Translations under genes and position numbers: made by a program
DNA from: Brugia malayi
Taxonomy: Eukaryota; Nematoda; Chromadorea; Rhabditida; Onchocercidae
Assembly (NCBI RefSeq): GCF_000002995.4
Contig: NW_025062479.1
Coordinates: forward strand, 24,606,221 to 24,670,220
Direction of reading: 5' to 3'
DNA length: 64,000 nt
The notes under the pieces: model-generated
Databases searched by the model: none
What the model was told of the DNA's origin: nothing
The model's input: the letters and a program-made list of their open reading frames with translations, nothing else
Shown here: piece by piece, positions 10,572-24,057 of the stretch
How positions within the stretch are numbered: position 1 is the first letter of the stretch
Layout: every line of letters begins with the position of its first letter

Positions 10572-13500
10572 TCAATCTTTAAGCATTCTTCCTGCAGGTC
10601 TTTCGAAAATTGTCTGAAAAAATGCAAATCAAATTTTCGAAATTCATTGCTAATATATTTAAGCAACGTTTGTTTGTAAACAAGCTAATATATTAATTAC
10701 CTTCCTTTAATAATTCGTATACTTAACAATTCTTTCTAAGAATTAAAAGAGAAAAAAACATTAAAATACATACAAAGTAATGATTAGCTGCTTCATTGCC
10801 CTTTAATTCCATAGCTTTCCGGCAATTTTCCTGGGCAGTTTTCCTGACATGTTTTTCTGTCCATACTATAGCAATTGGTAAGGTTAATGCATATAGCGGA
10901 GTTTGCTGAATACCTGAATTTTAGTAAAATTTTCCACATAATTTATCATCTGTAAGAAAATTTCTTTTTTTTTTTTTTAATTTCATAAATAAGTTTACAA
11001 TAATATTTGCTTAGTAAACTGAATAGTTTATGCTATAATAGATTACTTAAAATATTAATTCAATTATACTTTTAACTATCAGTAATAAAATTATAATCAG
11101 TAGTAAAAGAAGTTGTTTGCAGTATAAAAGTTAAAAGATCTGATGAGTGCAATCAAATTAAATAAATAAAATTGTTCGAAAAATAAACAATAAATATTCA
11201 AATTATTTTTGTATTCTTTAGCTTTTTCATTTCTACTAAAATTCGTAAATTTTTACAAAAGTCATTTGAAACCAAAAAAAAAAATTTTTCTTCATTTCTT
11301 TACAGTTATTCAATTTGATAGAAGAAATAGAGGAAGCCAAGCATCATCGATACAATAGAATTGAATTTATGCTTGAAATGAGCAGTAAATAAATTAAATA
11401 AATTTTAATTCACTTAAATTACATGTAGTGAAATTTTACATAAAGTTTTTTTTTTATTCTAAAATTCTATACAATAAGAAATTTGATTTTTTATATAATT
11501 TTAATTTTATTTTGAAACATTAATTTTATCCCTCTACTATTAACAGGTATATATATATATAAGAAAAAATTTTAAATTTCGATTAACTGAATGAATATAT
11601 ATATTAGAAATTAATATTATTTCGATTAAATATGTATTAGAAATTAATATTATTCCGATTAAATGAATGAATATATATTAGAAATTAATATTATTTCAAT
11701 TAACTGAATGAATTTTTATTAGAATTAATATTATTTCGATTAACTGAATGAATTTTTATTAGAAATTAATGTTATTTCGATTAACTGAATGAATTTTTAT
11801 TAGAAATTAATATTATTTCGATTAACTGAATGAATTTTTATTAGAAATTAATATTATTTTGATTAAATGAATGAATATATAATAGAAATTAATATTATTT
11901 CGATTTACTGAATGAATATAAATTAAAAAGTTAATTCATTTATTATACACATTAGCTGATGGTTATATATATTTTTATATTTTTTTTTTCTGTTTAAATT
12001 TGAAAAAAAAAAAAAAACTATTAGAAATGGATGATAAACAAACTTTCAAGATAGATAGCAAATTGTTTTGGTGAAAATTTGAAGTTGAATGCAAAATGCA
12101 TAAATAATGCACCCATAAAAATTGCCAGGAATATCGAGTAAAATGCTACCATTGGTGATAATGTTTGAAGAGAATTGATATTTTCCATAATTTGATAACG
12201 ATGCGATAAGTTAACATGAATTTTATTTCGATGAAATTTCTGAAAATTTTATTGCATAAAGATATTCAATCAATGCTATCAGTAAATTAATCTTATAATA
12301 GATTTTTTATCACTTATAACTTATGATCAAATTTCTTTATACAAATAAAATTAATCCAAATGCGCAAAGAGCAACCAAAACACTTAAATAAATAATTTTA
12401 ATGTCAATTTCTCAGGAAAAAAACAAAAAAAAAAGAAAATTTTAATTAAATTAACACTTAAATCAATTAATCTGTCATTCATTTAATCTATTACTGAATG
12501 TATTTGTAAATGGGAAATTTAAAAAATAAATAAAATTTAGCTTTAGTTTGCCTTATTAATGCAAATTAAAAGTGGAAGTGTTAAAGCAGAAATGAAATCG
12601 ATGATTGTATAAAAGCCAAAAATGATAGCTGATTTTAGCGCATTTCCTTCATTTGCCGTTGAACAGTAGACTACTTTTTTTGAATCGAACAAATTGAAAT
12701 TGCTAACAATAAAAAAAAAACATCCAAAGCCAATAGCTAACTGAAATTATAGAGCTTTTTACTTTTTCATATATTATCAGAATGTTGTTTTAAATTATAT
12801 TTTTTAAATATTTTAAAGATATCATCTGCTATTTGCAGAGAAGTGGCAATTTCTCTGTGACATTTCAAATCTTTGTTTTTCTTTTTTTTTTTGCTTATTC
12901 ACTGATTTACTGAGTTCTGTTTTTTAATTTATTACTTAGGAATGAATTTAAAAGTAAGATAAGTTCAAAGGATTGAATGCAATCAAACTGTTAGTAAAAA
13001 AAATTTGATTGAATTTAGAAACAATCATTTTTATTTATTTATTTATTTTTTAAATATTTTCTAAGAGAATAATAAATTTAAATGTTTCTTTCTACCTGTG
13101 CTATGAAAAGTACAATAGCGATAGTTTTTCCAAATTTTTCATATTTTGCAGAGAAATATGTTGCAAGAGCTCGTTCAATTACAACTGTCGGTATTGATGT
13201 AGCATTTAGGAGTAATGTTAAAGTAATCGGTGTTCGCATCATGAAACATTCCCATGGGTAAACCATATACCCACATGGATCAGTATATGTCTTCTGATAT
13301 AACACTAACACATACAAATGGGCAAATATTCTGCAACAAAAAAAGAAAATAAAAAAAAAAAAAAATTTGTCAACAAAATAAGAGTTTGTACAAAAAAAAA
13401 AAAAAAAAAAAAAAATTAATTGATAATATGATTAAAACAGTTTTTAAATGATCTTTGTTTTTTTTTCTTTTTTTTTTGCTATATTTTGTAATTTTCAACA

Positions 13501-14440
13501 TATCAGATCATTCCGTATCGATCAATTTTGATCATTTAAAACATATCAGATCATTCCGTATCGGTCAATTTTGATCATTTAAAACATATCAGATCATTCC
13601 GTATCGGTCAATTTTGATCATTTAAAACATATCAGATCATTCCGTATCGATCAATTTTGATCATTTAAAACATATCAGATCATTCCGTATCGATCAATTT
13701 TGATCATTTAAAACATATCAGATCATTCCGTATCGATCAATTTTGATCATTTAAAAGCTTTTCTGCTTTAACTTTGATACTTGATCACAATGCTAAATGA
13801 AATGCAATTGAAAGACATTTTACATTCTTGCCTTCTTTTTATTAAGTTTCATCTTACTGAAAATGCTACAAATCACTGTTGCATGCATCAATTTTATTTT
13901 AATAATTTAATCTTGAAATAACTTGGAAAGACTTTTTCAAAATTAATTTGAAAAATTTTTGCTTCCTAAAATTTAATACATCATTCAAATTGTATGTCAT
14001 TTGTTTGATGATATGAATTTTTATCAAATATTTCCTCTTTTTCGCCACTTTTTTTTTTCTCTCTCACTTATATCTGAATGATTTTTTTTTTTTTTTATTT
14101 TATGCTTAATTTTTTCAAATTATATTACAAACTACCTACCTTTGTAGGTAATAAAAAAAGAAAAATGATAAATTTTTAATTTTTTTTTTCACATTTGAAA
14201 AAAAAAAAAAAAAAAAAATGTAGAATGAAATAACCTTGCAACACAATGAAGAATAAGCCATAATTGATGTGTGATAATTAAAATTCGAGTATTTCGATGT
14301 AATAAAATACGATTTGTTGTCTTAAATATCACCCATATTTCAACAATAATTCCTACTACTGATATGATAATTACAACAATAAGAATTGCACTGAATAAAT
14401 CACTCTTAGCTAATTCATTTGCTTGCATACATAATTCCAT
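10572..14440 (-). CDS. SRAB/SRA-like 7TM chemoreceptor, copy D (complete, 335 aa)
   Basis: Six exons on the minus strand: 14440-14235, 13330-13096, 12740-12552, 12239-12044, 10913-10774 and 10613-10572 (206, 235, 189, 196, 140 and 42 nt). The joined frame is open from MELCMQANELAK to TGA. TM1-TM2 carry IVEIWVIFKTTNRILLHRN; exon 2 has TDPCGYM, WECFMMRTP and ERALATYFSAKYEKFGK; exon 4 has LSHRYQIMENINSLQTL before TM6; exon 5 carries TM7 (TPLYALTLPIAIVW) and the basic tail. These are SRAB landmarks, and 335 residues is the usual size. The intron 3 donor is AAG|GCAAAC, a GC donor also used by copy B. The last exon is less certain because a second frame is also conserved. Exons 5-6 and intron 5 are nearly identical to copy B, whereas the other exons are clearly diverged. 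Likely a chemosensory GPCR. Confidence 0.8.
11579..11928. repeat. Tandem repeat, about 41-bp unit, about 8 copies (intron 4 of receptor D)
   Basis: The unit contains TTAGAAATTAATATTATTTC followed by GATTAACTGAATGAAT. Copies vary in the TTTTTATT / ATATATATT part. No coding capacity. Confidence 0.85.
13498..13755. repeat. Exact 43-bp tandem repeat, 6 units (intron 1 of receptor D)
   Basis: Units start at 13498, 13541, 13584, 13627, 13670 and 13713, all 43 bp. Each holds ATCAGATCATTCCGTATC and a short hairpin GATCAA-TT-TTGATC; units 2 and 3 read GGTC in place of GATC. The near-identity of units indicates recent expansion. Confidence 0.95.
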
Positions 14441-16569
14441 ATTTATAATTAAGCCTAAAAACAAAAACAAAAACAAAAAATTGTAGCTTATTATTTCATG
14501 AATTTATAATGAAGAAAAATATTTTTGCATACATATTAAAATTTATTTTCAGAAAAAATGAAAAAATGAAAGAGATTGAAAAATCAAAAGAAAAGATAAG
14601 TAAGTACTAAAGATTTAATTCATAAACATATTCAAAAAAAAAAAAAAAATTTTCAGAGATTAACAATTGAACATTGTTAATTAGCATTTACTGAGATATA
14701 TATGTGATATATTATTTTCATGCAATTGCACAAATAAAATAAAATATCGTATAAAATGTGAAAAAAAAAAAGCTTTTTTTTTTTTAAACTATTCATTAGG
14801 TAAGTTTTAAAAATATTCATTTAAAATAGCATTTATCACTCATGTGTAACAAAAGTATTTTAATAAAATTGACAAACGATATATAGGATAATGAAGCAAA
14901 CATACATTTATTTGAAATTATAAATAACCTTATTGAATAAATATTTGCATATGTTTGAATAAATAATAAGCAAATTCTATTTTAGTTCATATTTATTATA
15001 ATTTATATTTTTGTTATTTATAATTTTGTAGTTTACTAATGTTAGAAAATTTTGCAATAATTAATATTAAAACAATCTTTTTTTTATAGGGATAACAATT
15101 ATATGTAAGAATAAAATCGACTTAGTTTATAATACAAATAAAAGTTCTCTTTTTTTTTTTTTTTTTTTTTTTTGTTAAAAAATTTTTTTAAAATCAAAGC
15201 TGAAGTTTGATAATGAGCATGAAATCATCTTTAATTAATAGCTAAAATGTTGTTAAATTAAAAATTCTGCAGATATTATGTTATACATTTATTTCTTAGA
15301 CAATTCTCTATGAAAATAAAAAAGTGAATGAAAATTGATGCATGAAAAAAAAAAAAATTTTTTTTTTTTTAAATTAGCAAAATTTTAAATTACTAATTAA
15401 ATAGTTCATGAAATGCTTAATAAAAATTTGCAGCTAAAATTGTATGAATACATTTAGTGTTTTTTTCATGAGAAAAATTATAAAAACTAATTTATGAATG
15501 GCAAAATTTTAGTTTTAATGAAGAAATATGAGAAATGATTAATTTTTTAAAGGAAATAAACAAAAAAAGAAAAAATTTTTGAAGTGATATCAATTCCAAT
15601 CAACATATTACTGAAAAATTTTTTCTTTCATTCATTTCTCCTTCTTTTTCTTCGTTTGAATAATTAGAAATTCTCAATGATATTAGTGCGAAATTTTTTT
15701 ATCTATTATTTTAAATAATATTTTTTCACATTTTCAATCTAATTTTTAAAATTTTTTGCTAATAACATTTAGTGAAAATTATATTTTGGATGAAGAATGC
15801 AAAGTTTTTTTCAATCTTTTATATATTTCATACAATTAAGATGGCAAAGCTTATTGTCTCTTATAGTAATAATTAAATAAGATAACTATTAAATTATTTT
15901 TAATTAGTATTCAAAAAAAAAAATCAAATTTATTGCTATGTTTAAAAATGATGCTGAAAAATTATGATAAATCTTCATATAATTAATTCATTCTAGGAAA
16001 ATCAATGTTTATAATTAATTTCATTAAAAGTTGTGATTTAAAATTTTTAACTTTTTTTAAACTTTTAAATTTTGAAGAAAATAGGTGAAAGAACAAAAGG
16101 TACAAAAAAAAAAATACCAAAAATGATTATTTATTATCTGACAGAATTATTTTTTAATTTATATCATTTTTACTTAAACACTATCTAAAAGTTTAGTTGT
16201 AGATCTCATCCAAAAACATTTATAAATAAATAATCAATACTGAATAATGAATTAAATTTGGTGATCAATAATTTTTTTTTTTTTTTTTTGGTGAAATATC
16301 ATTAATTGACTAAAATGAAATTTCTCAATTTAAAAAAGATGACCTGAAAATGTGTCGTTGACCTTTTTTTTTTTTTAATTATCTTATCAATATATTATTT
16401 AGTTGTATGAATGAACAACTAAACAGGTCATTGAAAGGATTCATTTTCATGAATGATTCGTTTCTTTTTTTTTTTTTTTGAAAAAAAAAATTTTTAATAT
16501 TTCTTATTTTAAATTAAATAATTTCATTTATTAATTATTGTTGAAAATTTTTTTACAGCTTACCAAAGA
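14441..16569. other. Divergent intergenic region between receptor D and the collagen gene
   Basis: About 2.1 kb of AT-rich DNA with many poly-A/T runs. It should hold the promoters of both flanking genes. A TTTTTTTACAG acceptor just before the collagen ATG suggests trans-splicing of that message. No exon recognised. Confidence 0.5.
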
Positions 16570-19187
16570 ATGCTAAAAATGAAACATTCAAATGTTTTAT
16601 TCATTAATGAATCATCAACGAAGTTATCATTGAGCATCAAATTAAGCTATGCATCAGTGATAATTTCACTGATATGCATCACTTCTATGCTTATTGTTTT
16701 ACCATTTCTTTGCCTCAAATTAGACTATGCATCCAATCAAATTATGGAACGAATGAACAATTTTGGCGTATGTTTTACTTATTAAGTGATAATTGTTAAT
16801 TATTAAGTGATAACAGTTAATTATCATGTGATAATTGTTATTTATTTAGTGGTAATTGTTAATTACTAAGTGATAATAGTTAATTATTAAGTGACAATTG
16901 TTAATTGTTAAGTGATAACAGTTAATTATCATGTGATAATTGCTAGTTATTTAGTGGTAATTGTTAATTACTAAGTGATAATAGTTAATTATTAAGTGAC
17001 AATTGTTAATTGTTAAGTGATAATTGTTAATTATCAAGTGATAACAGCTAATTACTAAGTGATAACAGTTAATTATCATGCGATAATTGTTGGTTATTAA
17101 GTGATAACAGTTAATTATTAAGTGATAAGAGCTAATTATTATGTGATAATTGTTAATTGATAATAGTTAATTATTAAGTGATAATTGTTAATTAACATTA
17201 ATACCAAACAAAAAAAAAATTGGTTCTATTCTGATTTTTATTTAGCCATATAATTAAATTTAAACTTTATTATCATTTAGGATAAATTTTTTAACATTTT
17301 TATCAGCCTTAATTACAGTGCAGCATTATTTATAATAATTCACTATATGATTTATATTGTCTAAAATGAATTCATTAAATAGTTATTAAATACTTTTAAT
17401 TTAAATTTTTATTTTTCATTATTATATTACTTCATAATATTTCAATTTCTTTAGGTAACATCAAAAAATTTGTGGCATGATATCATTTTGATTAGAAGTA
17501 ATGGACGGATTAAACGTCAAGGTTTGTTCATTCTTACTTTTATACATTTATCAAAGTCTCTAAAATTAGTTATTATTTTAAATTTGAAAAGATATTTTTT
17601 ATCATTTATGCAGATTTCATTATTATCATAATTGTTTAATTTCTGTATGAGAGAGAGAGAGAGCTATAGAGAGAGAAAAGCAAATAAATCTGATAATGAA
17701 AAAGTTGAATAGACGAGAGTGATTTTATAGGTTATGGCGAAACATCAATAATGAATTCCGATGAAACTGAAGGGCAATGCGGTAGCTGTGTAGAGCTAAG
17801 ATGTCCACCAGGTACACCAGGTCCATCAGGATTGGATGGAGAAGATGGTACAAATGGTGAACCTGGAAGACCTGGAAAACCTGGATTAGATGGATTAGAT
17901 ATCCCGTTGGAACCGGAACCAAGTTCACCTTGGTATTTATTATGCTCATTTTATCAATTTTATTTATTGTATTGCAAAAATTACAAAAAGTTGTGTATCT
18001 AATATGAAAATGAAATTCCAGCGTAATTTGTCCAGCAGGACCACCAGGAAATAGAGGACGACAAGGAGAACCAGGAAGACCCGGAATACCTGGTGAGCCA
18101 GGTCATCATGGAATACCTGGAAGACCAGGTAAAGGAGGTAGGGTAGGCGATCCTGGACCACCTGGACCTCCTGGTGAGGAAGGTGAGCCTGGCATTAAGG
18201 TACATTTCATTTTGTTATAAAAAATACCACTTTTTTTATAACTAAGTAATATTTTATAGCTGAGTCATAAAAGGCAATTTGATTGATGACTGAAAGGACA
18301 AAGATTAAATTTTATTTATTTATTTTTTTTTTTTATCTTAATTAGCTATAAAATACTGCGATTGGATTATAATTAATTCAATGACAATGTTGGAATGAAA
18401 CCGAATAAAAACACAAATAATAGAAGGACAGGAAGAGATTATTCCTGGCACAATTAAGCAATAAAAAAAGTCACACAGATATAAAAATCGTAAAAAAAAA
18501 AAAAAAAATAAAAAAAAAAATGAAGAATAAATAGTACGAAGAAATCAATGCACTGCCGAATAGTATATTTGTAAATGAAAAAAAAAAAAAAAAAAAGAGT
18601 AAAATCATTAAGTTATTACCTATACACATATATATTGCCCAGGGTCCACCTGGTGATGATGCAATCGGTGGAACAGGAATCAAAGGTCCACCAGGATCAC
18701 AAGGACCTCGTGGACCCAAAGGTCCACCAGGACCAAATGGAATTCCATCTAGCAATTTTGGGCCACCAGGACCTCCTGGTGAAATGGTATGCTTAGCTTA
18801 TTCCATTGTTTTCCTAAGTATTATAATTGCACTAAGAGGCTATTTACTCTATACTTAATTTTAGATTTATGATTAATTTAAATGAAAAACGTATTATCCA
18901 AGAGTATTTCGCATCTTTTCTTACATACCCGTTCTGTAATTTAATATTTTCTATGGTTTACTTTGAAGGGACCAACCGGACCACCAGGTAAACGAGGTGA
19001 ACCAGGACCTAATGGACCAGTTGGACCACCTGGTGAACGTGGTGAACCTGGTGGACACTGCAAATCATCATGTGGAATTCAAGAAGTTGTAGCTCCATCT
19101 ATTGTTGAATTAGACATTTATGACCCAAAAAAAGACACAAAAGGAAATTGGAAAACGGCTGGAACAAATTATAAACATAAGCAGTAG
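16570..19187 (+). CDS. Cuticle collagen (335 aa, six exons)
   Basis: Exons are 16570-16767, 17455-17521, 17731-17932, 18022-18199, 18643-18786 and 18969-19187; phases join cleanly. The N-terminus has a signal-anchor ([17 protein letters not shown]), then [14 protein letters not shown] and RIKRQ, matching the nematode cuticle-collagen N-terminal domain and its subtilisin-type cleavage site. Two long and several short Gly-X-Y blocks follow, separated by cysteine clusters: [13 protein letters not shown] and CKSSC. The tail after the last cysteine pair is non-collagenous (about 45 residues). The product is secreted by the hypodermis, trimmed, trimerised and disulphide-linked into the cuticle. The acceptor TTTACAG ten bases before the ATG is a likely SL trans-splice site. 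A polyadenylation signal AATAAA lies at 19361-19366. The gene differs from its neighbours in base composition because of GGA/CCA codons. Confidence 0.93.
16784..17195. repeat. Tandem repeat, about 21-bp unit, in collagen intron 1
   Basis: Degenerate copies of AAGTGATAACAGTTAATTAT / AAGTGATAATTGTTAATTAT starting 16 bp after the exon 1 donor. About 20 copies. Confidence 0.85.
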
Positions 19188-19736
19188 ATCTAATGTCCAC
19201 AAAATGGTCAAAACGGTCACTCTTACGATATCGTTAAAACAATGTCTTTTAATAATTGGAAAACATCAACAATTGTCGTATATCAAACATTCGTAAATCT
19301 TTTTTTTTTTTTTTTTTAAATTTATGAATTGGTAAATTGAAATTTAAAATGATTTGCACTAATAAAATTTGTCCGTCCCATATATTTCACAAATATAATT
19401 TATTATCATATCATAAATGATGGTTATCATCTGATAACATAAAGAAAGTATTTGATTACAATCTGAAGGATTGAATGATTAACCAATCAGATTCATTTAG
19501 TATTTCGAGATTAGATTTTCAACTTGTAAATTAAAGTTGTGCTTGTAAAACTAAACTATACAGTTAGTGCATTCACCTTAAAAGCCTAAGGTTATGTCAC
19601 TACTCAAAGTAATTGCAATATGAGAAATTCATTTTATTTAATTTAAAAACATTTTTTTTTTCATTAAAAAGTACAACAACGTCAATCATATACAATAAGT
19701 AAAATTTACAAAACAATAATAAACAACGTTTTTGTT

Positions 19737-20211
19737 TTATTTCTCATCTTCAGAATGCTCTGATTCCACTTCATCATTATCACTTGAAATATCACTTGGC
19801 TCATTTGCTATTGAGACAAAAAAAAAAAAAAAAACTGGGCACGAAATAATTCAAGCTTAGAAATATTAAAATTTTTGCTATGATGCATCAATTTCAACAT
19901 TTCAAGCTTATGCTTATTAACAGAACTCTCACTAACACACATTTATTTATCATGAAATAAAGCGAAACAAAAATTATTTAAAAAATTACCAATTCAACAT
20001 GATATCTTTATGATATGATATGATGATAAGTTGATAGAAGGACCATCGTATTCAAATGGACAAGTTGATTGAAATGTCAAATAAATTTTGCATATGCTAA
20101 ATTTAGCGCCATCTTCTTTCAACTTTTCTACTTCAAACGTTGTTACACATTTTTGAAATTACTTTCTATTTCATTCTTCATTTTTTACTTACGCATTTCG
20201 TCTGGATAAAA
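19737..20211 (-). CDS. 3' exons of an RWD-like protein with an acidic C-terminus (tentative)
   Basis: Three minus-strand exons fit together: a 19-nt micro-exon 20211-20193 (FYPDEM), 20127-19999 and 19807-19737. The joined peptide starts FYPDEMQKLKEDGAKFSICK, continues IYLTFQSTCPFEYDGPSINL, and ends in an acidic tail with DISSDNDEVESEHSEDEK and a TAA stop. The pattern (E/S)xYPDE...IxLxF...YxxxPxIxL resembles the RWD fold found in RWDD proteins, IMPACT and GCN2. The upstream exon with the start codon was not identified. The acceptor of the middle exon (GAAGTAG) is weak and not pyrimidine-rich. It is convergent with the collagen gene (about 550 bp between stops). Exon structure moderate, family assignment weak. 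Confidence 0.4.
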
Positions 20212-20599
20212 CTAATTTATGAGATTCAAAATATGAAATGATCATCAAAAATGATCATAACTGTCAACTAGCAATTAATTAATTAAGCGATGCGATTAAA
20301 ATTACTGGCAATTCAGCAAAGTATGAAGTGAGAAAAATGAGAAATTCAACAAAATATGAATCTAAAAATTTTGTTTGTAAACAAGCCAATCGCTTCTTCC
20401 TTCTCATTTTCCATTTTTCTCATTCCCATAAATTTCTTAAAAATAAGAAAAAAATTATTAAATATAAATTACTTAAATGCAAATTACGATTATTTCATTT
20501 AAAATCAAACTACTGCGAAAGAATTCATTATCACCAGCTTATCACTCATTCACTCATTAAGTTTATTTCTGCTTTAAATTTCATCAATTTTTTATCATT

Positions 20600-21733
20600 A
20601 TTTTAAAAGTTAATTTATAACTAGAAATTTCTTAATTTATACTTAATCGGTATTGATTTTATCTATTTAATTTTGCCTATTCTAAATATACATTTGGTTT
20701 CAGAATTAATTTCATTGATCAAAAATGCTCATAAATTGATTCAATTAATTTCGTTTATTCACCTTACTTTTTTCTGGCAATCTTTTCTTCATCCTTTCTT
20801 TATTTTTCTTTTGTTTTAATTTACTCATTCCTTTGATCATACCTTCCTTCCTAGGTAATTTCAAAACTTTTCATTTAACAATTTTATTATGTTTAATCTC
20901 ATTCATCTTTTCTCACCAAATTTTTTCATTGCACTATCACAAGATTTCATTTTCTACCCTATTTTTTTTTTTTTTTTTTTAAATTTTAACTCAAAAGAAA
21001 AGCAATAAACAATGATTAGATTAATCGATTTCTGTCTCCTTTCAGTATAATACTAATTGTTCAAGAAGCGAAAATGAACTGCTTCTTGTATTTATGTTCA
21101 ATTATTTTAAATTCATTGAAAAATTAATAAAACACAGAAGATTAATGCAATATGCTTGCTACCCAATTGCTATGCTAAATATGAAAATTAAGTTATATTT
21201 AAAAATGATATTTGAAAATATTATTAATCCTATGTGACAGTCAATGAGTTACATCCATTCGTGTGCGACAATGAATAAATTGCATTGAATAAAGATTAAA
21301 AAATTCGTTAATCCATTCCTTGTTTAACCAATATGCTAATTTGCTGTCTGACCCTTTAAAAAGCCCCATTTTATTCTGCTTCATACAGTTCATTTTTACT
21401 AATATCACCTGTTTGATCAAACAAGTTTCATTATCAGTTAATATTTTCCTCACCTGAAATGGATTCAGGGAAATCTATATAATGTTAAATGTCTGATTAG
21501 ACTTTAAACTTACGATTTTATAAAGTCAGCTCATTTATTTTCAAACATGCAACTTTTATTTTAGGTTAAAAAAGGCAAGCATCAAATTTGTTGGCATCCT
21601 ATCTTCAAGATTGACATAAAAACGAGAATTTCTTTTTATCATACTTTTTTACATATCAAAACATTTTTTTAATATAGTTTTCTAGGTTGAGGAAGATTTG
21701 TCTTTGCAGATTAATTGAAGTTTATTTTAGGAT
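20600..21733. repeat. 5' flank of secreted-protein copy 2; diverged direct repeat of about 3700-5724
   Basis: Long stretches match 3700-5724, for example around the TATACTTAATCGGTA and TGACATAAAAACGAGAATT blocks, but with large deletions in this copy. Shared conservation may include the promoter of the secreted-protein genes. The open frame 21241-21453 (minus) is not kept in the other copy. Confidence 0.65.
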
Positions 21734-22564
21734 ATGATGATGATAACAATGTTATGTATCATTTTATGCATAATTGCGCCAATATTTAACGCTAATGTTT
21801 ATCGGACTACGAATGACACTGAGATTGTTCCGCTTAACATAGTAAGTTTGTGAATGTTATTTCTTGTGCTCTTGATAAAGCTAATTATCATTGATAACCT
21901 AGCAGTAATTTATTGATAAGTTGTTGATGTATCTATTTTGTGATGCTTGGAGGAATAAGTGAATATGGAAAAAGATGAAACTAACAGAATGAAATCTGAA
22001 TGTTCACACCGGGTGATGTGTAAAGATTGCACCAAAAGATTGAATTTAAATACTTCTATTCATTCATTAAGAAAATTGAAATCGTGTAAAATTATAAAAT
22101 TATAAAATTAAAAATAGTGTAAAAATTATAAAATTATAAAATTAAAAATTAAAAATCGTATAAAATTAAAAAATCGTGTAAAATTGTAAAATTATAAATA
22201 ATTTTATTGTGGTAGTGCATCAGATATGGTTACTTTCTTTTTAAACTTATTCCTTAGAATTAATACTTCAAATTATAGCAGAATAAGAGACAATTAAACG
22301 GATTTAACTGATTTGAAATATATGTTTCTAAGAAACTATATGTGATTGAACAAGTTCAGAGATTTTCAGACATCAGATGATTTCAAAATCAATTCGAGCA
22401 CTTCAGCTCCTACTTTATTGGAAAAAATAAATGATGTTATCGAACAAAGTATTTTTCTTTGTATGAATTCAACGGAACTATTTCTTAGATGTTGCAGTTG
22501 TTCAAATATCGATGATATTGATGATAGTGATGATAGCAGTGACAAATTTTACTTTTACCCATAG
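21734..22564 (+). CDS. Small secreted protein, copy 2 (two exons, 100 aa), unknown family
   Basis: Exon 1 (21734-21841) encodes the signal peptide MMMITMLCIILCIIAPIFNA and NVYRTTNDTEIVPLNI, identical to copy 1 after the signal sequence. Exon 2 (22370-22564) follows AGATTTTCAG and keeps the reading frame and the cysteine pattern (FLCMNSTELFLRCCSC), then adds a DDIDDSDDSSD acidic insertion before FYFYP. The frame upstream of the acceptor is closed by a stop, and the codon aligned with the ATG of copy 1 exon 2 is TTG here, so the protein must be made by splicing from exon 1. A TTTATTTTAG acceptor three bases before the ATG is a likely trans-splice site. Receptor copy B follows 1.5 kb downstream on the same strand. 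Family not recognised. Confidence 0.72.
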
Positions 22565-22859
22565 TGCTACAATTTTTGTTTTTTAACTAATATACTTTTC
22601 TATTTTTCTTATTGAAATGTCTTATCATCTTTTGTAATGTAATGATAATTTGATTCTATTTCTATTTTGATATTATTAAATAATATATGCTATAACAAGA
22701 ATTTCTGGTGAAAGTTTTCAAAAATTTTTGCAATTTAGTGAAAAAAAAAAAAATACTCAATTAGTTTTGATTGATTTTAACCACACATGTAAAATGACAA
22801 TCTGAATAATATTGAATTTAAAATTCTAATTTGAATTCAAGTTCCTCAGTTTGATATGC

Positions 22860-22896
<37 letters not shown>

Positions 22897-24057
22897 ACAA
22901 AATGAAATGTCAGCGAAAATTATCTATCAAATTTTGAGCTATTTTTGTTCTCAACGCGATAACTTCCATTTTTCCCTCCAATCAATTTCAAGGTTCTCTA
23001 TCAAGTTACTGTACTATTGCTTCTGTTAATAAAGGAATTATTATATTCCTCTGTTACCCCACATATTTACATTTACATCCAACGAATCTCCCTGCGACCA
23101 AAATCTCCCAAAATAATAAATCAAATTCGAATCCAAGTATTCAGATTTTCAATTATTCGAAATTCCACGCCATTCAAAATTCGTTCGAATGATGAAGCAT
23201 TATTAACATGCTCCCATTTATAGTAATTTCGTATTCACACCTAAATTAAATGAAAACTTACAATGTGACACGTGATATTCCGTAATGTTATTTCGTCAGA
23301 GGTTGGAATTTGCTTATTGCATTTGAAGGAATTTCACTTATTCATGTAATTTGCTAAGAAAAAAGCAATCAGTAAAATAATTTTATTTTCTCATTGTGAT
23401 CCGAACGATATACATAAAAAATGGCGCAATTTTATTTCCTGCTGCACACTAAAATTCAATCATTAAACTACACAGATCAAAAGATAGAAATTATGGTTGT
23501 GATCGTTACTAAAAAAAAAAATGAATTAAGAAATAAAAGAAAATCATTTTTAAGGTTCCCAGTGCTAACTCAAAATATTATTAATTTTACTTTCTCATTT
23601 CACACATTTTTTTATTGAAAACAAAATTCTGCCATTCATAAATTGACCATAGTTTTATAATTCTCTCATGAAAAAACATTAAAATATTCATACAATTTTA
23701 ACTTAATTTCATCAAGTTTTCCAATGAACTATTTAAATGAGACTTTGCTGCTAAAAGTTTTTTGCTGCTGGAAAATTCAAAAAAAAAAGCTTTTCATGCA
23801 TCATTTTCATTCTCTTTTCATCTTCACACAACTGTCTGAAAAAAATGTGTGACACATATCAACAGAAGTTTAATTAACAGGATTAGCTGTTAATTAAAGG
23901 TGAGTTCTTGCTCATTATCAAACTTCAGCCTTGATCTCGACAAATTCTTTAATTTTCTTCTTTTTATATGTAATATCTTCCTACAAAAAGACATCTCAAC
24001 TCTAATTATTGAAATTTAGAGGTAGTAAGCTGCAAAAATTTTAGGCTGATTATAAAT
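22565..24057. other. Spacer between secreted protein 2 and receptor B; no gene seen
   Basis: The sequence corresponds in reverse complement to 1306-2802. It includes a long poly-T run (about 22863-22890). Probably the 5' regulatory region of receptor B. Confidence 0.55.

Noticed and set aside
13498..13755. CRISPR-like regular array
   Set aside because: Units are contiguous with no unique spacers, and the genome is eukaryotic. The same applies to the other tandem arrays.
18471..18755. 94-codon minus-strand frame rich in Gly-Pro
   Set aside because: It is the antisense of collagen exon 5; Gly-X-Y coding often leaves open antisense frames.
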